Origin: Rhodococcus globerulus NBRC 14531
GTDB lineage: Bacteria > Actinomycetota > Actinomycetes > Mycobacteriales > Mycobacteriaceae
Reading direction: 5' to 3'
Assembly: GCF_001894805.1 (NCBI RefSeq)
Contig: NZ_BCWX01000003.1
Coordinates: 620,001 to 684,000 of the forward strand
DNA length: 64,000 bases
In this document: positions 15,213 to 23,730 of the stretch, in pieces
Layout: each line of letters begins with the position of its first letter
Position numbering within the stretch: the stretch's first letter is position 1
Position numbers and translations under genes: made by a program
Notes under the pieces: generated by a model
Told to the model about the DNA's origin: nothing
What the model saw: only the letters and a program-made list of their open reading frames with translations
The model's database searches: none

Positions 15213-15409
15213 GGGGAGCTCATCCGTAAAGCATGAAAACCCTGTTGTACTGCGGTTTTCGCTTGCCGGTTGGGCTGGTGCCGCTACTTGACCGGTTGGC
15301 GCGGGGCCTTGGGCGTCGTAGCTGCGGTAGTCAGTGTAGCGGCACAACCCATACCGCGCGAAGCCGACAGGTGCCTGAAGTATTGGACCTGCTCGGGCGG
15401 CGCTGAACC

Positions 15410-16594
15410 TCAGCGGGCGGCGTCGGCAATCTTCAGGTCGATTTCCCGCGGACTGAGGAGATTGTCGAGTACCAGGACTGCGCAGCCGAGGATTCCCGAT
15501 TGTGCTCCGTGGCTGACGGACACGATGTGCAGTGAGCGTGTGGCGAGTGCAGTTGCGTTGCCGTAGACCGATTCTCGAAGTCCGGCTAGGAAGAGTTCGT
15601 CGGCTTCGGCCATGTCGCCGCCGATGACAAGCACTTCCGGGTTGAGGAGATTGACGGCGCCGGAGATCACGTCGCCGATGAGGCGGCCGCTGGTACGGAT
15701 CAGCCGGCGTGCTTCGCCGTCGCCGTCGAGGGCCAGCCGAACGACGTCGCGGACGTGGCCGACGTCCCGGCCCTGGGCTTCGAGTGCATGCACGAGAGCC
15801 CAACCGCTGGCGACGGTTTCGACGCAACCCACGTCACCGCAGCGGCATTGGATGTCCTTGGCGGCAGCGGTTTTGGTGTGCCCGATCTCGCCGGCGGCGC
15901 CGAGTGAACCCCGTTGCAGTACACCGCCGAGAACGATGCCCGCGCCAAGGCCGGTTGAGGCTTTGATCATGAGTAGATTCGGTGCGCTTTCACGCCTTTC
16001 GCTGAGTTCCGCGAGTGCCATGACGTTGGCGTCGTTGTCGGCGAACAACGGCGCGTCTGTGACCGATGCAAGGTAGGGAGCAAGGGCAACACCGTCCCAG
16101 CCCGACATCATCGGTGAATCGAGACTGGCTCCGGCTGCGACGTCGACCGTCCCGGGGATGCTGAGCCCGACTCCGATGACTTCGGAAGGCGGGCGGCCGA
16201 TTCGGGCCAGCAATGACGTCAGGTGATCGGCGATCTCAGGCATCAGTTCGTCGGGCCCGACGCCCACCGATTTGTCGATGTCTTCCGCGGTGAGGATGGC
16301 GCCGGACAGGTCTGTGACGGCCAATTGCGCACGCGAGCGGCCGATCGCGACAACCAGCACCAATCCAGCGGACTTGTCGAACGTCAAGGTGGCAGGCGGA
16401 CGGCCACCTGTCGATGGGCCTTCGTCGTCGTCCGCGATCAGGCCGATCGACTGCAGCGCGCTTACCCGGGCAGACACCGCGGTCCGGGAAAGTCCCGTGA
16501 GTTTCCCGATTTCGCTTCGTGTGGTCGCGGAACCTGCGCGGATCAGCGAGAACACCTCGCCGGCTGTGGCGGGAGTGATGGGCGGTCGGGTCAT
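15410..16594 (-). CDS. ROK-family transcriptional repressor (XylR/NagC type)
   Basis: A 394-residue sugar-responsive regulator. Residues about 12-60 form a MarR-like helix-turn-helix (TTRSEIGKLTGLSRTAVSAR), followed by a ROK sugar-kinase fold with the zinc motif C-x-C-G-x2-G-C-x-E (CRCGDVGCVE) and the ROK glycine motifs KASTGLGAGIV. It stays cytoplasmic and probably binds a sugar or its phosphate. Two FGGY kinases, one of them xylulokinase-like, lie 0.8-4 kb to the right, which suggests xylose or polyol as ligand (inference). An inverted repeat at 16635-16661 in its promoter may be its operator. Confidence 0.9.
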   Translation of the reverse strand: MTRPPITPATAGEVFSLIRAGSATTRSEIGKLTGLSRTAVSARVSALQSIGLIADDDEGPSTGGRPPATLTFDKSAGLVLVVAIGRSRAQLAVTDLSGAILTAEDIDKSVGVGPDELMPEIADHLTSLLARIGRPPSEVIGVGLSIPGTVDVAAGASLDSPMMSGWDGVALAPYLASVTDAPLFADNDANVMALAELSERRESAPNLLMIKASTGLGAGIVLGGVLQRGSLGAAGEIGHTKTAAAKDIQCRCGDVGCVETVASGWALVHALEAQGRDVGHVRDVVRLALDGDGEARRLIRTSGRLIGDVISGAVNLLNPEVLVIGGDMAEADELFLAGLRESVYGNATALATRSLHIVSVSHGAQSGILGCAVLVLDNLLSPREIDLKIADAAR

Positions 16595-16634
16595 ACCTTC
16601 TATTCAAGCATTCTCTCAGCGTTACTTCAGGATG

Positions 16635-16661
16635 CAAAAGATTTATTACTTTAGTCTTTTG
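16635..16661. promoter_or_regulatory. inverted repeat upstream of the ROK gene
   Basis: CAAAAGA (16635-16641) and TCTTTTG (16655-16661) are perfect 7-bp inverted arms around an AT-rich 13-base centre. The site lies 41 bases upstream of the ROK start and 128 bases before the DUF3263 gene, so it could control both. AT-rich palindromes with this geometry are typical for XylR/ROK repressors; assignment is by position only. Confidence 0.5.
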
Positions 16662-16788
16662 GAGACGTAAGTAGGTATTGTGAAAAAGCAGAAGTGGGCA
16701 TAGGCTGTGTCTTGACTCACTGGGCACCGCGTTCTCGGGTGGGTCGCAGTACGAGGTCAGAGGGCGCACGAACCTAGGGGAGAACCCG

Positions 16789-17031
16789 ATGAGTCGCACC
16801 GACACGCAGAACGAGATTGTCGACTTCGCGCGTAAATGGCAGAAGTTCGACGGCGGACCGGACGAGGACATCTTTGTCACCTTCGGTCTGGAGCCCCACG
16901 AGTACTTCCGGAGATTGAAGAACATCCTCGACAACGGCAACGCCGCACTGGATCCCCCTGTGGCGAGCGAACTCGCAACGGTGTGTGCGCACCGGTTGCG
17001 TCAGCGAGACGTCGAGTTGATCGGCCAGTAG
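16789..17031 (+). CDS. DUF3263 small protein
   Basis: An 80-residue protein with the pattern 'IVDFARKWQKFDGGPDEDIFVTFGLEPHEYFRRLKNIL', which matches DUF3263: small actinobacterial proteins whose core looks like a short helix-turn-helix (a sigma-like 'F-x5-YYQ/YFRRL' helix). AGGGGAG lies 9 bases ahead of the ATG. It is soluble with a single cysteine. The molecular role is unknown. It stands 63 bases before the WhiB gene on the same strand, so the two may be co-transcribed. Confidence 0.82.
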   Translation: MSRTDTQNEIVDFARKWQKFDGGPDEDIFVTFGLEPHEYFRRLKNILDNGNAALDPPVASELATVCAHRLRQRDVELIGQ

Positions 17032-17094
17032 GCCACCCACATCCTTCTTCATTGCTGAATCAAGTCCACAGAATCAAGAATTGAGGTCGCCATC

Positions 17095-17412
17095 ATGCAC
17101 AAGCACCTTCCGATGCCGAATCCGACAACTGAAGTGTGGGACTGGCAGATGCAAGGAGCGTGCCGCGGGCACGACTCGGCCGTGTACTTCCACCCCGACG
17201 GTGAGCGTGGGCATGCCCGCGAGAACCGCGAACTCAACGCAAAGAAGATCTGCTCCAGCTGCCCGGTTCTTCAGCAGTGCCGCGAACATGCGCTGGCTGT
17301 TCACGAGCCTTACGGCATCTGGGGTGGAATGACGGAGACCGAACGCGCAGAATATGTGCGATCGCTGCGTAAGCGCAGCAACCGAATGCCCGCGGTCGCA
17401 GTCGCGAGCTGA
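17095..17412 (+). CDS. whiB3: WhiB-family Fe-S regulator, WhiB3-like
   Basis: A 105-residue protein with the four cluster cysteines C23, C53, C56 and C62 (C-x29-C-x2-C-x5-C) and the G-I-W-G-G turn at 74-78. The block '[12 protein letters not shown]' and the N-terminal '[13 protein letters not shown]' are very close to M. tuberculosis WhiB3, which senses NO, oxygen and redox state and controls lipid metabolism together with the principal sigma factor. The 4Fe-4S cluster and DNA binding through the basic tail (RSLRKRSNR) are family knowledge. GAGG precedes the ATG; a second ATG at 17113 is possible. It is followed 23 bases later by xylB. Confidence 0.9.
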   Translation: MHKHLPMPNPTTEVWDWQMQGACRGHDSAVYFHPDGERGHARENRELNAKKICSSCPVLQQCREHALAVHEPYGIWGGMTETERAEYVRSLRKRSNRMPAVAVAS

Positions 17413-17435
17413 AGGTCCTTCAGAGAGGACGCGCT

Positions 17436-18833
17436 GTGACGCTCGTAGCCGGTATCGATTCCTCGACTCAGTCGTGCAAGGTCATTGTCCGTGATGCCGA
17501 TTCGGGTGAATTGGTCCGGGAGGGACGCGCGACGCATCCTGCAGGCACCGAGATCGACCCGGCGCGGTGGTTGGAGGCCATGGACAGTGCGATTGCTGCT
17601 GCGGGTGGACTGAACGACGTCGCCGCGGTGTCTGTGGGCGCGCAGCAACACGGCATGGTGTGTCTGGACGGCGACGGCGATGTAGTGCGACCGGCGTTGC
17701 TGTGGAACGACACTCGTTCCGCGCAGGCTGCGAGCGAACTTGTCGACGAGCTGGGCGGTCCACAGGCGTGGGCCGACGCCGTGGGCGTTGTGCCGGTAGC
17801 CGCAATCACCGCGAGCAAGCTGCGCTGGCTGGCGGATCACGAACCCGGCAATGCGGATCGTACTGCAGCAGTGTGTCTTCCACACGATTGGCTGTCCTGG
17901 AAATTGGGCGGCGCCGTCTCGCTCGACGCGCTGGCCACCGACGCTGGTGACGCGAGTGGAACGGGGTACTTCGCGGCCGCGACGCGTGAGTACCGGATGG
18001 ACCTGCTGTCGCTGGCTTTCCGAGATCGAACACCACAGGTTCCCCGGGTTGCGGCGCCGAACGAGAAGATCGGTATCACTCGATCCGGCGCGGTCATCGG
18101 CCCCGGAACTGGTGACAATGCCGCAGCCGCACTGGGTTTGGGGGCGATTCCCGGTGACGTGGTCATTTCGATCGGAACGTCCGGTGTCGTGTCTGCAGTT
18201 TCGGCCACGCCGACGCACGATTCGAGTGGCAATGTTGCCGGTTTTGCCGACGCCACCGGACTGCACCTGCCGCTTGTGTGCACACTCAACGGCGCCCGGA
18301 TTCTCGACGCGACCGCGTCCATTCTCGGCGTCGATCACGACGAACTGTCTCGTTTGGCATTGTCCGCCCCGCTCGGGAGTGACGGCCTGGTGATGATTCC
18401 GTACTTCGAGGGTGAACGAACCCCCAACCGTCCCGACGCGACCGGGGCTATGCACGGGTTTCGGCTCCAAAATTCGACGCCGGCGCATTTCGCGCGCGCC
18501 GCAGTCGAAGGGCTCCTGTGCGGCTTGGCCGACGGCGTCGACGATTTGGTTCGTCAAGGCGTCGAGGTGAAGCGCGTTCTCCTCGTAGGAGGCGGAGCGA
18601 AGTCTCGCGCTCTCTGTGAGATTGCGCCGGCAATTCTCGGAGTCCCGGTTGTGATACCCGATCCTGGTGAATATGTTGCGGAAGGCGCATGCAGGCAAGC
18701 TGCCTGGACGCTGCTCGGCGGCGAGCGTCCACCGGTATGGACAAAACCGGAGGAGAGGCGCTTCGAGGCTGCACCGGCGCCGCAGGTTCGGGAACGTTAC
18801 GCATCGCTGCGCGAGCTCACCGAGGGTGTGTAG
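17436..18833 (+). CDS. xylB: xylulokinase (FGGY family)
   Basis: A 465-residue sugar kinase. The ATP and sugar site motifs of XylB are present: [11 protein letters not shown] at the start, '[13 protein letters not shown]' near residue 70 with the catalytic-region Asp in 'LLWNDTRS', and [14 protein letters not shown] near 315-330. It phosphorylates D-xylulose to xylulose-5-phosphate for the pentose phosphate pathway. A GTG start at 17436 is preceded by AGAGAGGAC. A second FGGY gene begins 25 bases after its stop, so the two kinases form an operon. There is no xylA or transporter in the window, so the substrate might instead be another ketose formed from a polyol. Confidence 0.88.
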   Translation: MTLVAGIDSSTQSCKVIVRDADSGELVREGRATHPAGTEIDPARWLEAMDSAIAAAGGLNDVAAVSVGAQQHGMVCLDGDGDVVRPALLWNDTRSAQAASELVDELGGPQAWADAVGVVPVAAITASKLRWLADHEPGNADRTAAVCLPHDWLSWKLGGAVSLDALATDAGDASGTGYFAAATREYRMDLLSLAFRDRTPQVPRVAAPNEKIGITRSGAVIGPGTGDNAAAALGLGAIPGDVVISIGTSGVVSAVSATPTHDSSGNVAGFADATGLHLPLVCTLNGARILDATASILGVDHDELSRLALSAPLGSDGLVMIPYFEGERTPNRPDATGAMHGFRLQNSTPAHFARAAVEGLLCGLADGVDDLVRQGVEVKRVLLVGGGAKSRALCEIAPAILGVPVVIPDPGEYVAEGACRQAAWTLLGGERPPVWTKPEERRFEAAPAPQVRERYASLRELTEGV

Positions 18834-18858
18834 AGGCCAACTCAGCTAGGGTTCTTTC

Positions 18859-20337
18859 GTGGACTTGTTGGTAGGCATGGACATGGGAACGGCCAGCAGC
18901 AAAGGGGTTTTGGTCACCCCGGACGGCGTGGTCCTGGCAACCGAGCAGATCGACCATCAGATCTCGATGCCCAGGCCCGGGTGGGCCGAGGTGGACGCCG
19001 AGAAGATGTGGTGGTCCGAGGTGTGTTCGATCTCCAAACGTCTTGTGGCACAAGTTCCCAGATCTGCCAACGTTGCAGGTGTCTGTGTCAGCGGTGTTGG
19101 CCCGGCACTTGTGTTGTGCGACAGTGAACTTCGACCCCTTCGTCCGGCCATTCTGTACGGAATCGACAGTCGAGCATCCGCAGAAGTGGCCTCGCTGACC
19201 GAATTATTCGGCGAAAAGGCAATACTCGATTGTGGTGGCAAACTTCTCTCGAGTCAGGCCGTCGGGCCGAAGATCGAGTGGGTGCGCATCCATGAACCGG
19301 AGATTTTTGCCGCGGCGACTCGGTGGTACGGGTCGAATTCGTACATCGCCGCAAAGCTGACCGGTGAGTATATCCAGGATCATCACACGGCCAGTCAGTG
19401 TGATCCGCTCTATTCGGTTCGGGACTTTACCTGGAAATCCGATTGGCTGGATCGTGTTCTCGGCCATCTCGAATGCCCTCGATTGGTATGGCCGAGTGAT
19501 GTTGTCGGACTGGTACATGCTGATGCGTCCGAGCAGACCGGACTGCCCGTCGGGACGCCCGTTGTCGCGGGAACGGTCGACGCATTCTCCGAGGGATTCA
19601 GTGTGGGCGCCCGTCATCCCGGTGATCTCATGTTGATGTACGGATCAACGATGTTCCTGGTTCAGATACTCGAGAAGTTTCAGAGCAATCCGGCACTGTG
19701 GACAACCGCGGGCGTTCAGAAGGACACCTTGGCACTTGCTGCCGGAACATCCACTGCCGGAAGTCTGATCGAGTGGCTTCACAAGCTCACCGGCGATGCA
19801 CCATTCGAGCAGTTGCTCGCCGAGGCCGCGGCCGTGCCCGCCGGCGCCGAAGGGCTGTTGATCCTGCCGTACTTCGCCGGCGAACGTACTCCCGTGTTCG
19901 ACCCCAAAGCCAGAGGCGTCGTTGCCGGACTGTCATTGCGACACGGCCGGGGGCATCTGTTTCGGGCCACCTATGAAGGTATTGCCTTCGGAATCCGCCA
20001 GATACTCGAAATGTTCGGTGACACAGATGAACCCGTCCGGCGCACGATCGCGGTGGGAGGTGGCGTCAAGAGTCGCGTCTGGACACAGGCGATCAGCGAC
20101 ATCACCGGACACACGCAGTTGGTTCCGACTCAGACCATCGGCGCCAGCTACGGCGACGCTCTGTTGGCTGCGATCGGGACCGGACTTGTTGCGCCGGATA
20201 CCGATTGGACGACTCTGTCGCACGAAGTAGTGCCGAACGCAGCCAACCGGGCGATGTACGAGGATTTGTATCAAACGTGGTTGACGCTGTATCCATCGAC
20301 GCGGGAACAGATCCACACGCTCGCCCAGTTCGGCTGA
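18859..20337 (+). CDS. FGGY-family carbohydrate kinase of unknown substrate
   Basis: A 492-residue kinase with GMDMGTASSKGVL at residues 6-18, 'VCVSGVGPALVLCD' near 75, and 'ILPYFAGERTPVFDPKARGV' near 335-352, all FGGY hallmarks. It differs clearly from the xylulokinase upstream (for example DSR in 'YGIDSRA' rather than NDTRS), so it probably acts on a different sugar or polyol such as a pentulose or erythritol derivative; I cannot tell which. It starts with GTG 25 bases after xylB. The end is 7 bases from the convergent HAD gene. Confidence 0.87.
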   Translation: MDLLVGMDMGTASSKGVLVTPDGVVLATEQIDHQISMPRPGWAEVDAEKMWWSEVCSISKRLVAQVPRSANVAGVCVSGVGPALVLCDSELRPLRPAILYGIDSRASAEVASLTELFGEKAILDCGGKLLSSQAVGPKIEWVRIHEPEIFAAATRWYGSNSYIAAKLTGEYIQDHHTASQCDPLYSVRDFTWKSDWLDRVLGHLECPRLVWPSDVVGLVHADASEQTGLPVGTPVVAGTVDAFSEGFSVGARHPGDLMLMYGSTMFLVQILEKFQSNPALWTTAGVQKDTLALAAGTSTAGSLIEWLHKLTGDAPFEQLLAEAAAVPAGAEGLLILPYFAGERTPVFDPKARGVVAGLSLRHGRGHLFRATYEGIAFGIRQILEMFGDTDEPVRRTIAVGGGVKSRVWTQAISDITGHTQLVPTQTIGASYGDALLAAIGTGLVAPDTDWTTLSHEVVPNAANRAMYEDLYQTWLTLYPSTREQIHTLAQFG

Positions 20338-20343
20338 GTTCTT

Positions 20344-21060
20344 TCAGATCAGCCCGAACTTCCGCACCGCGTCGAGTAGCGCATGCGGACGTTCGGACGT
20401 CGGCAGTGGATCGACGAGAGCGAACTGGCACCCGATATCGCGTGCGGCGCCATCGGCGACATCACTGTCTCCGATCATCAAGGTCTGGGCCGCGTCCACG
20501 TCGAGTTGCGCAAGTGCGTGCTCGAATATGGCAGGTTCGGGCTTGACCGCACCCACCTCGAAGGACAACACGAACTCGTCGACCCACACGTCCCAGCCGC
20601 GGTCGACAAACGCCGGGCGGATGTCGAAGGCGATGTTGCTCAAGACTGCGGTGCGAATGCCCTTCTCCGACAGTGACTTCAGTACCTCACCGGTATCCGG
20701 GTACGGAGTCCACCGATCCGGGTCCACGAGCAACCCGTACAGCGCCTCGGCGCGACCGAGATCTGGCATGCCGGACTTGCTCAGCACGTCGAGGTAAGCC
20801 TGACGGTGCAGCTTCGGATCCCGGTCACGGTTCTCCCACGCGTACAGTCCCGCTTCGTCCATCTCGACGGTTCGCCCGACCGGAGCGGTCATCCGGCGCA
20901 TCAGCTCGGTTTGAGCGTGCACGTCCATCGGCTCGCCGGCGTGATCGACAAAATGTTCGGCCCAGTCGGAATCTTCCTCGAGCCGGAAGAGCGTCCCCGA
21001 GAAGTCGAACAATGTTGCGGCGATATGCCCGTTTCGGGAGTCGGTGCTGTCAGTGTTCAC
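20344..21060 (-). CDS. HAD-superfamily hydrolase
   Basis: A 238-residue HAD phosphatase. Motif I is LFDFSGTLF: the nucleophile Asp is present but the usual acid/base Asp two residues on is Ser, a variant seen in several actinobacterial HADs. Motif II is AVLSNIAF, motif III the Lys in GAVKPEPAIF and motif IV GDSDVADG. A helical cap lies between motifs I and II. The substrate is unknown; the convergent sugar kinases make a sugar phosphate possible but not shown. It begins with GTG at 21058-21060. Confidence 0.85.
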   Translation of the reverse strand: MNTDSTDSRNGHIAATLFDFSGTLFRLEEDSDWAEHFVDHAGEPMDVHAQTELMRRMTAPVGRTVEMDEAGLYAWENRDRDPKLHRQAYLDVLSKSGMPDLGRAEALYGLLVDPDRWTPYPDTGEVLKSLSEKGIRTAVLSNIAFDIRPAFVDRGWDVWVDEFVLSFEVGAVKPEPAIFEHALAQLDVDAAQTLMIGDSDVADGAARDIGCQFALVDPLPTSERPHALLDAVRKFGLI

Positions 21061-21204
21061 CGACCAAGGTTATCGGCGCAGGGTTTCCGATGCGCATTAT
21101 GCGGCGGGGCGCGCGTACTTTGGGAGGGCACATTTTCCGAAGTTCGTGTCGAAGGGCAGTGTTCGTCGCTCTCGGCCCGCGCCGAATGACCAGGGGGATT
21201 CTCC

Positions 21205-22668
21205 GTGTCCGACCACGTGAACCACGTTGACCGAAGCAAATCGGCGGGTGACGACCCCCACTTGTCGCGTCAGCTGTCCAATCGTCACATCCAGCTGATC
21301 GCGATCGGCGGCGCCATCGGCACCGGCCTGTTCATGGGTTCGGGCAAGACGATCTCGCTGGCCGGGCCGTCGGTGATCTTCGTGTACATGATTATCGGCT
21401 TCATGCTCTTCTTCGTCATGCGGGCGATGGGGGAGTTGCTGCTCTCCAACATGTCCTACAAGTCGTTCTCCGACTTCGCTGCTGATCTCCTGGGGCCGTG
21501 GGCGGGATTCTTCACCGGCTGGACGTATTGGTTCTGCTGGATAGTCACCGGCATCGCGGACGTGATCGCGATCTCGGGCTACTTCAAGTACTGGTGGCCT
21601 GGGTTGGCCGCATGGATTCCGGCGCTGCTGACCATCGCTGCATTGCTCCTTCTCAATCTGCCGACGGTGAAGGCGTTCGGTGAAACCGAGTTCTGGTTCG
21701 CGCTGATCAAGATCATCGCCATCGTCAGCTTGATCATCGTCGGCATCGTGATGGTCGTCTCCGGGTTCACCGCGCCCAACGGCGCCACCTCCGGCGTCGA
21801 CAATCTCTGGAACGACGGCGGCATGTTCCCGACCGGCTTCATGGGGTTTGTCGCGGGCTTCCAGATCGCAGTGTTTGCGTTTGTGGGTATCGAACTGGTG
21901 GGTACGACGGCGGCCGAGGCCAAGGATCCGGAGAAGAACCTCCCGAAGGCCATCAACTCCATCCCGATTCGTGTGCTGCTGTTCTACGTGGTCGCACTGA
22001 CCGTCATCATCTGTGTGACGCCGTGGCGTGAGATCCAAGCGGACAAGAGTCCGTTCGTCGCGATGTTCACGCTCGCCGGCTTGGGTATCGCGGCGTCGGT
22101 CATCAACTTCGTGGTGCTGACGTCGGCGGCATCGTCGGCGAACTCGGGCATCTACTCGACCTCACGCATGGTGTTCGGCCTGGCTCAGGAGGGCGACGCA
22201 CCGAAGGCCCTCGGCAAGCTGAACTCGCGCAAGGTCCCCGCGAATGCCCTGATGTTCTCGTGCATCTTCCTGCTCGCGTCGTTGATCCTGCTGTTCTCCG
22301 GTGACTCGGTGATCGAGGCATTCACCGTTGTGACCACAATCTCCGCACTGCTCTTCATGTTCGTGTGGACGATCATCCTGGCGAGCTACCTGGTGTACCG
22401 GAAGCGTCGCCCGCATCTGCACGAGGCGTCGAAGTTCAAGATGCCAGGCGGCATCGTGATGTGCTGGGTTGTGCTGGCTTTCTTCGTGTTCATCTTGTGG
22501 GCGCTGACCACCAAGGACGACACCCTGCAGGCGCTGCTCGTCACTCCGATCTGGTTTGTCGCACTCGGAATCGCGTGGGCGATTATTCGTCGCCGGCCCG
22601 CGCACCGCGCGCGGTACGAGGCATTCCGGGCAGAACTGGATGCGAGTCGACAGACGGACGAAAAATAG
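21205..22668 (+). CDS. amino-acid permease, CycA-like (D-serine/D-alanine/glycine)
   Basis: A 487-residue transporter of the amino acid-polyamine-organocation superfamily with 12 predicted membrane segments. The N-terminal 'LSRQLSNRHIQLIAIGGAI' followed by GTGLFMGSGKTISLAGPS is the AAT-family signature, and 'GVELVGTTAAEAKDPEKNLP' type residues follow segment 6 (here 'GIELVGTTAAEAKDPEKNLP'). The closest group by eye is CycA, which brings in D-alanine, D-serine, glycine and cycloserine by proton symport. It starts with GTG at 21205. It is monocistronic: an HAD gene is divergent and a promoter region follows. Confidence 0.88.
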   Translation: MSDHVNHVDRSKSAGDDPHLSRQLSNRHIQLIAIGGAIGTGLFMGSGKTISLAGPSVIFVYMIIGFMLFFVMRAMGELLLSNMSYKSFSDFAADLLGPWAGFFTGWTYWFCWIVTGIADVIAISGYFKYWWPGLAAWIPALLTIAALLLLNLPTVKAFGETEFWFALIKIIAIVSLIIVGIVMVVSGFTAPNGATSGVDNLWNDGGMFPTGFMGFVAGFQIAVFAFVGIELVGTTAAEAKDPEKNLPKAINSIPIRVLLFYVVALTVIICVTPWREIQADKSPFVAMFTLAGLGIAASVINFVVLTSAASSANSGIYSTSRMVFGLAQEGDAPKALGKLNSRKVPANALMFSCIFLLASLILLFSGDSVIEAFTVVTTISALLFMFVWTIILASYLVYRKRRPHLHEASKFKMPGGIVMCWVVLAFFVFILWALTTKDDTLQALLVTPIWFVALGIAWAIIRRRPAHRARYEAFRAELDASRQTDEK

Positions 22669-22683
22669 TTTGGTCAAGAACGT

Positions 22684-22717
22684 GTAACGGTGGCGGTTTC
22701 CTTGATCAAACTGTTAC
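22684..22717. promoter_or_regulatory. GTAAC-type inverted sequence upstream of the M23 peptidase gene
   Basis: GTAACGGT (22684-22691) and ACTGTTAC (22710-22717) form an imperfect inverted repeat (7 of 8) about 75 bases before the peptidase start. GTAAC-based repeats resemble MtrA sites in actinobacteria, and a cleaner GTAACG direct repeat precedes the second M23 gene at 59309-59320. The link to MtrA is an inference. Confidence 0.4.
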
Positions 22718-22790
22718 ATTCGTCGGCAAGACAGAGGAGCGGGCTTCGTTCGAGGACTGCTGCACGCCGACGACTGACAGGGTAAAAACT

Positions 22791-23579
22791 GTGGGAGACC
22801 ACCACCGCACGGACAATTCCATTGCTGCATTCGAGATCGATCCAGACGCAGCGAGTGGACGTCACCGCGTTCCGTCGGCTGGCCCGGGCGCAGGCGTCAA
22901 GGCTGGTGTTGTAGCTGCAGCCACGGGCGCACTGCTCGTTGGCGCAGGTCAGATGGGTGCAGGCACCGCAGCGGCAGCCCCGGCCACCCAGAACATCGCC
23001 GGATTCGAGATTCCGCAGGGATTGCTTCCCGAGGGCATCGAGATCCCAGCCGAGCTGTCGAATCTTGGTCTCCCGCCGGCGGCGGGCATCGAGGTTCCCG
23101 AACTTCCCGACCTCGTGGCACAGGTGAACGCACAGGTGCAGCAGTTCACCGGCTCGTTCAACCCGGTTTCGTCGAACAGCGGCACCGTTCAGCCTGTTTC
23201 CGGAACGCTCACCTCCACGTTCGGTAACCGTTGGGGCGCGCACCACGGCGGTCTGGACATCGCGGCCCCGATCGGAACTCCGGTTCTCGCGGCAGCGTCC
23301 GGTCAGGTCATCGACGCCGGTCCGGCCTCGGGCTTCGGTCTCTGGGTGCGCATCCAGCACGACGACGGCGCAGTCACCACATACGGACACGTCAACGACT
23401 ACCAGGTTGCAGTGGGCCAGCGCGTAGCCGCCGGCCAGCAGATCGCTACCGTCGGTAACCGCGGCCAGTCCACCGGCCCGCACCTGCACTTCGAGGTTGC
23501 GGAAAACGGCGCCAAGGTTGATCCGGCCATCTGGCTGAAGGCGCGCGGCGTGGCAGTGACCTGGGTGGACAACTCGTAG
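22791..23579 (+). CDS. exported M23 peptidase (lysostaphin-type)
   Basis: A 262-residue protein: hydrophobic export segment at about 39-63 (GVVAAATGALLVGAG...AAAA), a linker with IPQGLLPEGIEIP, and a LytM/M23 domain at about 140-255. The zinc ligands are visible as H-x3-D in HHGGLDIAAP and H-x-H in GPHLHFEV. It cuts peptide cross-bridges in peptidoglycan. The GTG start at 22791 is preceded by ACAGGG; the open frame to 22365 lies within the permease gene. A second M23 gene (58222-59259) shares the VDIAAPIGTP...GPASGFG-type catalytic core, so the two are paralogues. A strong terminator follows. Confidence 0.92.
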   Translation: MGDHHRTDNSIAAFEIDPDAASGRHRVPSAGPGAGVKAGVVAAATGALLVGAGQMGAGTAAAAPATQNIAGFEIPQGLLPEGIEIPAELSNLGLPPAAGIEVPELPDLVAQVNAQVQQFTGSFNPVSSNSGTVQPVSGTLTSTFGNRWGAHHGGLDIAAPIGTPVLAAASGQVIDAGPASGFGLWVRIQHDDGAVTTYGHVNDYQVAVGQRVAAGQQIATVGNRGQSTGPHLHFEVAENGAKVDPAIWLKARGVAVTWVDNS

Positions 23580-23597
23580 GGAAAATCTTTTGCGGAC

Positions 23598-23639
23598 CTG
23601 CAGGGCATCGGAGTTAATTCCGGTGCCCTGCAGTCTTTT
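23598..23639 (+). terminator. Rho-independent terminator after the M23 gene
   Basis: CTGCAGGGCATCGGA (23598-23612) pairs with TCCGGTGCCCTGCAG (23619-23633; one mismatch), followed by TCTTTTC. It ends the peptidase transcript. Confidence 0.85.
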
Positions 23640-23730
23640 CATGCTCGGTTCGGGTTGTGGTCGGGAGTCGGCCGGTTAGCCTTGCGGAAGACGACCTTCG
23701 GTGGTTGATCGCGAAGGAGGGGGATCGGAT

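Noticed and set aside
15268..15345. GTGCCGCTAC/GTAGCGGCAC inverted repeat between tRNA and ROK gene
   Set aside because: 10-bp arms are 48 bases apart and GC-rich; too weak to call a terminator or operator.
22365..23579. Long 404-codon frame covering permease 3' end and M23 gene
   Set aside because: The first 142 codons lie inside the permease gene in another frame; the real M23 start is GTG 22791.
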